Shown: positions 33,796 to 40,472 of the stretch, piece after piece | Numbering within the stretch: the first letter of the stretch is position 1 | Layout: each line of letters begins with the position of its first letter | NCBI RefSeq assembly: GCF_014137865.1 | Contig: NZ_JACGWU010000001.1 | Location: 310,001 to 374,000, forward strand | Reading direction: 5' to 3' | Length of the DNA stretch: 64,000 nucleotides | Origin: Alpinimonas psychrophila | GTDB lineage: Bacteria; Actinomycetota; Actinomycetes; Actinomycetales; Microbacteriaceae | Position numbers and translations under genes: made by a program | Notes under the pieces: generated by a model | The model's database searches: none | The model's input: the letters and a program-made list of their open reading frames with translations, nothing else | What the model was told of the DNA's origin: nothing

Positions 33796-34701
33796 CTAGT
33801 TCTCGTGCGTGACGTGGCAGGTCGTTGAAATCGAGCCAATTTGCTCAATAGTGACCACGACGGTATCGCCTTCACCGAGCAAAACCTTCGGTTCGCGTGA
33901 GAACCCTGCTCCTGCCGGGGTTCCGGTCGAAATCAGCGTTCCTGCCTTCAGTGTGATGCCTTGTGAAAGGAAGCTGACCAACTCCGCGACCGAGCGAATC
34001 ATCTTCGCCGAATTGCTGTCCTGAAAAACAACCCCGTTGACGGTCGTGAGGAGCCGCAGGTTTTGGGGGTCCGCAATCTCGTCAGAGGTTACGACAACGG
34101 GCCCCACCGGCGTGAATCCATCGAATGATTTGCAGCGGATCCACTGTTGTTCCCGAAATTGGATATCTCGAGCCGTAATGTCATTGACAACCGTGTACCC
34201 AAAAACGCTTTGGAGGGCCGTTTCTACCGTTGCGTTTTTGACATCGCGCCCGATGACGACACCGAGTTCAACCTCAAAGTCCACGGCGGCGCTCAGAGTT
34301 TCCGGCCAGGAAAGATCGTCTCCATCGGCGGCCAACGAGTTCGGCCAGAGCCCAAAGATTGTCGGATCGGCGGCGAGATCCAGCCCGAGTTCCGCGGCAT
34401 GGTCAGCGTAATTCAAGCCAATCGCAATGATCGCCGGTGGGCGAAGAATGGCCGGCCCGACGGAAAACTCCGCGGGGGGAGTCAGGGAAGCGCCGCTCTT
34501 CAGGGCGACGGAAATGGTGTCGCGTACCCGGCGCTGCGTCACGGGGTCACTTTCAAGAAACTCTTGAAGGTCGCGGGGCGCCTCGTCGAGGAGTTCGTCA
34601 ACAAAAAGTGCCCCGGTCAAAGAACCGTCAGCGGCACTGATAAGGGCGGCAAAACGAGGTGTGGCATCGGAAGGAGGGCTATAAAGATGTGAAAACCGCA
34701 T
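33796..34701 (-). CDS. Fumarylacetoacetate hydrolase (FAH) family protein
   Basis: A 301-residue FAH-fold enzyme (hydrolase/decarboxylase/hydratase of 2-keto acids). The conserved block starts at IIAIGLNYADHAAE (about 91-104); metal ligands are in VDFEVELGVVIG and the following acidic residues, with VNDITARDIQFREQQW and KSFDGFTPVGP. The C-terminus has GTLISTGTPAGAG. Such enzymes act late in aromatic or sugar-acid degradation; none of those pathways is in the window, so no substrate is assigned. Convergent with aspA across the 8-bp repeat. Confidence 0.88.
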   Translation of the reverse strand: MRFSHLYSPPSDATPRFAALISAADGSLTGALFVDELLDEAPRDLQEFLESDPVTQRRVRDTISVALKSGASLTPPAEFSVGPAILRPPAIIAIGLNYADHAAELGLDLAADPTIFGLWPNSLAADGDDLSWPETLSAAVDFEVELGVVIGRDVKNATVETALQSVFGYTVVNDITARDIQFREQQWIRCKSFDGFTPVGPVVVTSDEIADPQNLRLLTTVNGVVFQDSNSAKMIRSVAELVSFLSQGITLKAGTLISTGTPAGAGFSREPKVLLGEGDTVVVTIEQIGSISTTCHVTHEN

Positions 34702-34722
34702 ACCTTCAAGGGTAACGGTGTA

Positions 34723-35223
34723 TTAGCGGGGGAGACCTCGCAGTGCACGGTACGGAGTTACGACCCACGCGATTCCGATGCCGATGAAAGCGATGATTCC
34801 GGCGATGATTCCGGCGGACTCGTCAACCGCAATTGCGAAAACAAAGGCCACCGTTCCGGAAAGCACGAGCGAGATGACGACCAACGTCAAGCGAAGAATC
34901 AAATGCGTCGAAGCCACAATGGATGCCTTGGCTCCCGGGCGGCCAAAGACAGCTCGATGAAAACTCACTGGGGCAATGGCCAGCACTGTTGCCAAAACGG
35001 CAAGAATAACGAGGCACAGATAAAGAAGCTTTTCGCCCGCGGTGATGCTCTGGAAGAGCGGTTGAAGCACGAGGGAAAGTAAGAAACCCGTCAATATTTG
35101 AGTGCCGGTTTGGGCTACCCGAAGCTCACTCAGGAGCTCAGTCCAGCGCCGTTCAAGCCGAACCAAATCTGACTCGGTCTGCTCGGGGTCGTTCGCAAAA
35201 TTTGGGTTTGTCATCGTACTCAT
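34723..35223 (-). CDS. DUF6328-type membrane protein
   Basis: A 166-residue protein with a charged N-terminus (ERRWTELLSELRVAQTGTQILTGFLLSL) and four helices. The ELRVxQTGxQ motif and the later APVSFHRAVFG are diagnostic of DUF6328, an actinobacterial family of unknown function. The frame extends further upstream; the start at MSTMTNPNF is chosen because it precedes the family motif by a usual distance. It lies 21 nt upstream of the FAH gene on the same strand, so the two may be co-transcribed. Confidence 0.7.
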   Translation of the reverse strand: MSTMTNPNFANDPEQTESDLVRLERRWTELLSELRVAQTGTQILTGFLLSLVLQPLFQSITAGEKLLYLCLVILAVLATVLAIAPVSFHRAVFGRPGAKASIVASTHLILRLTLVVISLVLSGTVAFVFAIAVDESAGIIAGIIAFIGIGIAWVVTPYRALRGLPR

Positions 35224-35411
35224 AAAACTACTCACCGCCCGGGATCGAGGCAATGCCATCCAGATCAACCGGGCGATGAGTAAATCAGTTCTTTCAGTGT
35301 GCGCCACATATTTCGAACGCACAATGATTTTTTACATCCAAGGTCAAACGCACCGGGCCACGCGCACCGGGCCATGCGCACTCCGGCCAATGGAGATGTC
35401 GTCTCCCTCAT

Positions 35412-35417
35412 TAGAAT
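35412..35417 (+). promoter_or_regulatory. -10-like TAGAAT, probable leaderless promoter
   Basis: TAGAAT is followed by a 6-nt spacer and the ATG of the aldo/keto reductase gene. Confidence 0.5.
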
Positions 35418-35423
35418 TTAGGA

Positions 35424-36266
35424 ATGACCTCCTCCGGCACAATCCCTATTCGCACTCTCAACGACGGCCTTGTTCTTCCACAGATTGGCCTCGGCACGTA
35501 CAAGTTGGTGGGTGATGAGGGGGTGGCATCCATTGTCGCTGGTATTCACAGCGGTTACCGCCTGCTCGATACCGCGGCAAGTTATGACAACGAGGGTGAG
35601 GTGGGGCGCGCAATCGGGGAGTCTGGTGTCGCGCGCGAAGACCTCATTATTACGACCAAACTTCCGGGGTCTGGGCACGGCTTCGACGAATGTATGAACG
35701 CGTTTGAGACCTCGCGAGCGAAGCTCGGCATTGACGTTGTTGACCTGTACCTCATTCACTGGCCGAACCCCAGTGTCGATCGTTACATGGATGCCTGGCA
35801 GGCCATGATGGAGCTCAAGGAAGATGGTCTGATCCGGTCTATCGGTGTGTGCAACTTCACCCAGGAACACCTCACGCGACTGATCGACGAAACCGGCATT
35901 GTGCCTTCTGTCAATCAGGTTGAACTTCACCCCTACTTTCCGCAGGCAGAGTTGCGGGCGTTCCACGCTACGCACAACATCGTCACAGAATGCTGGAGCC
36001 CCCTCGGAAGGGGAACAGATCTCCTCGCTGAACCTGCTGTTCTCGCCGCTGCAACGGCTCATGGTGTTAGCCCAGCTCAAGCAGTGCTGCGCTGGCACAC
36101 CCAAATGGGGCTCATAGCGATCCCCAAGTCCGGCATGCCCAGTCGACAAAAGGAAAACCTCGACGTGTTTGGCTTCACGCTGTCAGAAGACGAAATGACA
36201 GCATTGACCGGTCTGGAACGTGGCCGACTCTGGGGCGGAGACCCCAACACCCACGAGGAGCTCTAA
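35424..36266 (+). CDS. Aldo/keto reductase
   Basis: A 280-residue NADPH-dependent (alpha/beta)8-barrel reductase similar to 2,5-diketo-D-gluconate reductases. The catalytic tetrad is complete: Asp49 and Tyr54 (LLDTAASYDNE), Lys79 (TTKLPG) and His112 (IHWP). The C-terminal cofactor region IPKSGMPSRQKENLDVF is present. Stands alone between divergent and convergent neighbours. Physiological substrate unknown. Confidence 0.92.
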   Translation: MTSSGTIPIRTLNDGLVLPQIGLGTYKLVGDEGVASIVAGIHSGYRLLDTAASYDNEGEVGRAIGESGVAREDLIITTKLPGSGHGFDECMNAFETSRAKLGIDVVDLYLIHWPNPSVDRYMDAWQAMMELKEDGLIRSIGVCNFTQEHLTRLIDETGIVPSVNQVELHPYFPQAELRAFHATHNIVTECWSPLGRGTDLLAEPAVLAAATAHGVSPAQAVLRWHTQMGLIAIPKSGMPSRQKENLDVFGFTLSEDEMTALTGLERGRLWGGDPNTHEEL

Positions 36267-36305
36267 GCTTCACGCCCGAAGCTTCACGCGCTCAGGCTTG
36301 ACGTT

Positions 36306-37628
36306 CTAACCCGCCATATCGCCATGAACGCGAAGAGTGCGGTGTTTCACGAGCCCCACCATCACGGCGACGAGAGCTATGCCGAGAGGCACATAGAGAT
36401 TTGCCCAGGCAAGGGCGAGGAGTCCGGCGGTCATGACGGTCGCGATGACGGCAAGCCACCAAGAGAAACTCCAGCGGTCAAAGATGCGAACCGCGGCGAC
36501 CATTCCGAGGGCATAAATCGAAATCATGCTCGAGAGATGAATAGGGATGAGGACCAACAGGTTAAAGTCTTGCGCCACGAGAACGCCAAAGAAAAAGACG
36601 GAGATCGCGAGAACAATCAGCAGGCTGCGCCGAGGCACCTCGTTGGCTTCGGATCCGGGGGAGAGGCACTGGGGGAGATCGCCATCGCGCCCCAGCGCCG
36701 CACCGAGTTTTCCCACGGCGGCGAGGTAGGCGTTCAGTACCCCGAGCGAGACAATGGCAGCGATACTGGCGATGATGACGGCGCCGGCTTTCGGGGCGGT
36801 TGCATCCACCAGCGCCAGCAGAGGAACCGTGCCCTCACCGGCTTTTTCGCCGAGAACGCCGACGGTAATCCACTGCAGCGCTAGGTAGGCGACGCCCACG
36901 ACAACGAGGGCGATGCCGGTGGCAAGGGGGATAACTTTACGCGGATTTTTGAACTCCGCCGCGATGTGCGTGCCGACTTCCCAGCCGGCGAAAGCCCAGA
37001 CAAAAAGGCTGATGGCCTGACCGATACCCGTTATTCCGTGGGGGAAGAACGGCTGAAAATTCCCCGGGCGCACGGCGGGCATCCCGTAGGCCACGACACC
37101 AATAACGACGACGATAAGCAATGCCGTGAGCCCCAATTGCACCCAGCCTGCCAGTCGCACGCCAAACAGGTTAAGCACAAAAGGGGGAAGGTAAATGACG
37201 GCCGCAACGATAAGCAATGCCGTTCGATCCGCGCCGATGATGGCCACAACGTACTCCGCACCCAGAACGGCCACTACGGGCATTCCGGCGGCTACCCCGA
37301 AATAAAACCAGTAGCCCGTCATGCGGGCGAACGTGTTGCCCATCGTGCGGCGAACGTAGCTGGCTACTCCGCCGGAATCGGGATACCGAGCAGCCAGAAC
37401 GGCAAAAGTTCCGGCCAAGGGGATCGACAGAACAAAGACGGCCAGCACAGAAATGATGGATGCGGGCCCGGCAACACTCGCCGCCAACCCGGGGAGTACC
37501 AAGATTCCGGTGCCGAGCACGGAGGCGATGTACAACGCGGTTCCCTGGGCCAAACCGAGCGTTCCCACGTGTTGGGCGTTTACGCGGGAGTCTTCTCCAA
37601 CGGGGTCGGTCACGGGGGAGCCATTCAC
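36306..37628 (-). CDS. APC-family amino acid permease
   Basis: A 440-residue inner-membrane transporter with about 12 helices. The helix-1 motif IASVLGTGILVLPGLAA and helix-6 FVWAFAGWEVGTH are typical of APC members close to YjeH/YfnA. A GTG start is used, as no ATG precedes helix 1. It is divergent from the FKBP gene with only 25 nt between starts. Substrate is not readable; neutral amino acids are usual for YjeH-like proteins. Confidence 0.82.
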   Translation of the reverse strand: MNGSPVTDPVGEDSRVNAQHVGTLGLAQGTALYIASVLGTGILVLPGLAASVAGPASIISVLAVFVLSIPLAGTFAVLAARYPDSGGVASYVRRTMGNTFARMTGYWFYFGVAAGMPVVAVLGAEYVVAIIGADRTALLIVAAVIYLPPFVLNLFGVRLAGWVQLGLTALLIVVVIGVVAYGMPAVRPGNFQPFFPHGITGIGQAISLFVWAFAGWEVGTHIAAEFKNPRKVIPLATGIALVVVGVAYLALQWITVGVLGEKAGEGTVPLLALVDATAPKAGAVIIASIAAIVSLGVLNAYLAAVGKLGAALGRDGDLPQCLSPGSEANEVPRRSLLIVLAISVFFFGVLVAQDFNLLVLIPIHLSSMISIYALGMVAAVRIFDRWSFSWWLAVIATVMTAGLLALAWANLYVPLGIALVAVMVGLVKHRTLRVHGDMAG

Positions 37629-37653
37629 AGCTCCACTCTGCCAGTATTAACGC

Positions 37654-38028
37654 ATGACTGAATCCAAACTTACGAAGCCAGAAATCGATGCCCCTTCGGG
37701 CCCAGCCCCCGCCGAGCTCGAAATTGTCGACATGGTTGTCGGAGACGGCGCCGAAGCCCTCGCCGGCTCAACCGTTGACGTTCACTACGTTGGCGTCGAA
37801 TACGAAACCGGCGAAGAGTTCGACGCTTCCTGGAACCGCGGTGCCTCCATCAACTTCCCTCTTCGCTCGCTCATTTCGGGGTGGCAAGAAGGCATCCCCG
37901 GCATGAAGGTCGGCGGCCGTCGCATGTTGGTCTGTCCTCCCGCACAGGCATACGGCCCCGCTGGTGGCGGTCACAACCTTTCCGGCAAGACGCTCATTTT
38001 CGTCATCGACCTTCTGGGTGTGAGCTAA
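37654..38028 (+). CDS. FKBP-type peptidyl-prolyl cis-trans isomerase
   Basis: A 124-residue cytosolic single-domain FKBP. Conserved VDVHYVGVEYETGEEFDASWNRG, FPLRSLISGWQEGIPGMKVGGRRMLVCPPAQAYG and LIFVIDLLGV follow the family order; Trp and Tyr of the active pocket are retained. No signal peptide. The esterase gene follows after 3 nt, so they share a transcript. Confidence 0.93.
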   Translation: MTESKLTKPEIDAPSGPAPAELEIVDMVVGDGAEALAGSTVDVHYVGVEYETGEEFDASWNRGASINFPLRSLISGWQEGIPGMKVGGRRMLVCPPAQAYGPAGGGHNLSGKTLIFVIDLLGVS

Positions 38029-38031
38029 AAA

Positions 38032-38715
38032 ATGATCACACCGCCCATCGATAGCTCCGTTGTTCGGTGGTCGGTTCCTCGGAACGAGGTCGCCTCCGCT
38101 CTGGCCGATCGCCCGCTGCTCATCATGATGCACGGCTACGGTTCAAACGAGGGCGACCTCTTTTCGTTGGCACAGTTTTTGCCCCCGGAATTTGTCGTTG
38201 CGTCTCTTCGTGGGCAAAACGCCTCGGGTCCCGGCTTCACTTGGTTTCACATCACTCCTGACCCGATTACCGGCATGCTCAACCGGGATATCAACGAGGT
38301 CAACTCGTCTACCGAGTCATTGCTGGCGTGGATTGATGACCTCGAAGCTGAGGTGGGCGAACTTCCGAGCATCGCCGTGCTCGGGTTTTCGCAGGGTGGC
38401 GTCATGGCCCTTCAGCTGTTGCGCCATGCCCCCGAGCGTTTCAACGCGGGCATTGTGCTCGCCGGTTTTGCCGTGGATGACGAGACGCCGTCGGGTCGCG
38501 AGCGGGATGCCCGGCTCGCCGCCGTTCTCCCACCAGTCTTCTGGGCGCGCGATCCCCACGATCCCGTCATTCATCCAGACCTCGTCGCCTTCACACGCCA
38601 GTGGCTTCCGGAGCACAGCGATCTCGACGCGCGACTGTATTCCAACGTCGGGCACTCGATTTCGGTTGAAGAAATCGAAGACGTCGCGGAGTTCTTGCGC
38701 CTCCACGCGCTGTAA
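38032..38715 (+). CDS. Phospholipase/carboxylesterase family hydrolase
   Basis: A 227-residue alpha/beta hydrolase related to YpfH and acyl-protein thioesterases. The nucleophile is Ser120 in GFSQGG, the acid is probably the Asp in HDPVI (about 177) and the base is His208 in NVGHSIS; MMHGYGSNEGD forms the oxyanion region. It follows the FKBP gene by 3 nt. Esterase substrate unknown. Confidence 0.9.
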   Translation: MITPPIDSSVVRWSVPRNEVASALADRPLLIMMHGYGSNEGDLFSLAQFLPPEFVVASLRGQNASGPGFTWFHITPDPITGMLNRDINEVNSSTESLLAWIDDLEAEVGELPSIAVLGFSQGGVMALQLLRHAPERFNAGIVLAGFAVDDETPSGRERDARLAAVLPPVFWARDPHDPVIHPDLVAFTRQWLPEHSDLDARLYSNVGHSISVEEIEDVAEFLRLHAL

Positions 38716-38774
38716 TCCGACTCCGCGTAACGTGACAACACCTGCGAGCATAATGCTTGGCAAGAATCATCGAA

Positions 38775-38796
38775 GAGTATGCCTTTTGGTATACTC
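38775..38796. promoter_or_regulatory. Palindromic operator and extended -10 of the toxin-antitoxin pair
   Basis: GAGTATGCC and GGTATACTC (8 of 9 complementary) flank TTTT. The right arm contains TGGTATACT, an extended -10 (TGnTATACT), placed 6 nt before the antitoxin ATG. So operator and promoter overlap and the transcript is probably leaderless, as expected for an autoregulated toxin-antitoxin operon. Confidence 0.6.
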
Positions 38797-38801
38797 AAAG
38801 T

Positions 38802-39050
38802 ATGACTACCGCAATGACGACGATTAAGGTCACGCCGGTGACCCGTGATCGGCTGAAGAGTCATGCCCAGCGCGCTAAGCGCACCATTAACGAGTACCTC
38901 GACATGCTGATCGATCTCGCGGATCGCGAACTTCGCTTCGACGCGCTGCGCGCGGCGATCGCCAACACGTCCGAGGCGGACATGCAATCTTGGCGTGAAG
39001 AAACAGAAATGTGGGAAACCGTGGAGCTAACGGATGCCGGTAATGCCTGA
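38802..39050 (+). CDS. Antitoxin of a MazF-type toxin-antitoxin system
   Basis: An 82-residue protein: the N-terminus TTIKVTPVTRDRLKSHAQRAKRTINEYLDMLID looks like a ribbon-helix-helix DNA-binding domain, and the acidic C-terminus (SWREETEMWETVEL) suits toxin binding. The start is fixed by the operator/-10 six nt upstream; a longer frame would run through the operator. It overlaps the toxin gene by 17 nt. The family label rests mainly on its partner. Confidence 0.78.
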   Translation: MTTAMTTIKVTPVTRDRLKSHAQRAKRTINEYLDMLIDLADRELRFDALRAAIANTSEADMQSWREETEMWETVELTDAGNA

Positions 39051-39420
39051 GCTCTCGCTGATCCCAGGCGCGATTGTCTGGGCGGATTTGGATCCCATAC
39101 AAGGCAGAGAGCAGGGGGGCCGCCGGCCAATGCTGGTTGTATCGAGTGATATTCATCTTGAATTGGCGACCCGCCTCGTATCCGTTATTCCCATCACGAG
39201 TCGAAACCGGCGCTGGCCCAATCACATCCCAATTTCAGTGAATGCCGGTCTCGGTCAAGAGTCGTGGGCTATGACGGAGCAGGTGCGCACGATTTCGCGC
39301 GAACGCATCTCTTCTCGAGCCGGAACGATCTCGGCTCGTTCCTTGGCGGATGTGCGAATGTGGCTCGGCGATTTCTTAGGCTCGTCTTTCAGTACCGAGC
39401 TCCCGCACCGCACAAAGTAA
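39034..39420 (+). CDS. MazF/PemK-family endoribonuclease toxin
   Basis: A 128-residue toxin that cuts mRNA when freed from its antitoxin. The fold-defining segments are PGAIVWADLDPIQGREQGGRRPMLVVSSD (about 11-39), VSVIPITSRNRRWPNHIPI and WAMTEQVRTISRERI; the conserved Arg in GRRP and Thr/Ser in PITS are present. Start may be ATG 39034 or ATG 39043; either overlaps the antitoxin end, consistent with coupled translation. The pair sits between an esterase and pheS, in otherwise housekeeping DNA, suggesting insertion by transfer. Confidence 0.9.
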   Translation: MPVMPELSLIPGAIVWADLDPIQGREQGGRRPMLVVSSDIHLELATRLVSVIPITSRNRRWPNHIPISVNAGLGQESWAMTEQVRTISRERISSRAGTISARSLADVRMWLGDFLGSSFSTELPHRTK

Positions 39421-39423
39421 GAT
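39418..39423 (+). promoter_or_regulatory. -10-like TAAGAT before pheS
   Basis: TAAGAT overlaps the toxin stop codon and ends 8 nt before the pheS GTG, which has no Shine-Dalgarno, suggesting a near-leaderless pheST transcript. Confidence 0.35.
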
Positions 39424-39431
39424 TGGGTCTC

Positions 39432-40472
39432 GTGTCTGCCCCTATAGAAATCAACGAATCTGCCGTAAAAGCTGCTGTCAGTTCGGCGCTCGCCGCCATC
39501 GCCGTGGCCGCCGACTCCGCCGCGCTGAAGGTAGTGCGAACCGCTCACCTCGGTGAGGCATCCCCGCTGTCACAATTGAACGCGTTGATGCGCTCCGTAG
39601 CCCCCGAGGCCAAGGCCGAAGCGGGCAAATTGATGGGCCAGGCCAAGGGTCACGTTGCCGTAGCCTTTGCCGTGCGCGAAGAAGAGATTCTCGTTGTGGA
39701 ACAGCAGGCGCAGCTTGCGGCCGAGAGTGTTGACGTAACCGCAGCCGCAAGTCGCTGGAGTGCCGGAGCACGGCATCCGCTGATGTTATTGCAAGAGAGC
39801 ATCTGCGACGCCTTCGTGGGCATGGGCTGGGAAATTTCTGAGGGACCCGAGCTGGAAAGCGAGTGGTTCAACTTCGACGCCCTGAACTTTGATGAGGATC
39901 ACCCCGCGCGCGCCATGCAAGACACCTTCTTTGTGGAGCCCGCTGAAGCGCACCTTGTTCTGCGCACCCACACCTCGCCCGTGCAGGTCCGCACCATGCT
40001 TGAGCGTGAGGTACCGATTTACATTCTGGCTCCCGGTCGCGTGTACCGCACAGACGAACTGGATGCCACGCACACTCCGGTCTTTACCCAGTTTGAAGGC
40101 CTCGCCATCGACAAGGGTCTGACCATGGCGCATCTGCGCGGCACACTCGAGCACGCTGCCCGCCTCATGTTTGGCGAGGGCGCCAAGATTCGCCTGCGCC
40201 CCAACTATTTCCCCTTCACTGAGCCCAGCGCCGAACTCGACGTGTGGCACCCAACTTTCGTTGGCGGTGCTCGCTGGATTGAGTGGGGTGGCTGCGGCAT
40301 GATCAACCAGAACGTCTTGCGTTCGGCGGGAATTGATCCCGAGGTTTACTCGGGCTTTGCTTTTGGTATGGGCGTGGAACGCACGCTCATGTTCCGCAAC
40401 GAGGTCGGCGACATGCACGACATGGTCGAGGGCGACGTTCGCTTCAGCCAGCAGTTTGGAATGGTTGTCTGA
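39432..40472 (+). CDS. pheS: Phenylalanine--tRNA ligase alpha subunit
   Basis: A 346-residue catalytic subunit of the alpha2beta2 class II synthetase. It has an N-terminal coiled-coil region (1-100), then the class II motifs: motif 2 RVYRTDELDATHTPVFTQFEG and motif 3 GFAFGMGVERTLMFR. The frame extends 56 codons upstream into the toxin gene, but GTG 39432 gives the normal N-terminus. It overlaps pheT by one base (TGATG), so the subunits are translationally coupled. Confidence 0.97.
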   Translation: MSAPIEINESAVKAAVSSALAAIAVAADSAALKVVRTAHLGEASPLSQLNALMRSVAPEAKAEAGKLMGQAKGHVAVAFAVREEEILVVEQQAQLAAESVDVTAAASRWSAGARHPLMLLQESICDAFVGMGWEISEGPELESEWFNFDALNFDEDHPARAMQDTFFVEPAEAHLVLRTHTSPVQVRTMLEREVPIYILAPGRVYRTDELDATHTPVFTQFEGLAIDKGLTMAHLRGTLEHAARLMFGEGAKIRLRPNYFPFTEPSAELDVWHPTFVGGARWIEWGGCGMINQNVLRSAGIDPEVYSGFAFGMGVERTLMFRNEVGDMHDMVEGDVRFSQQFGMVV

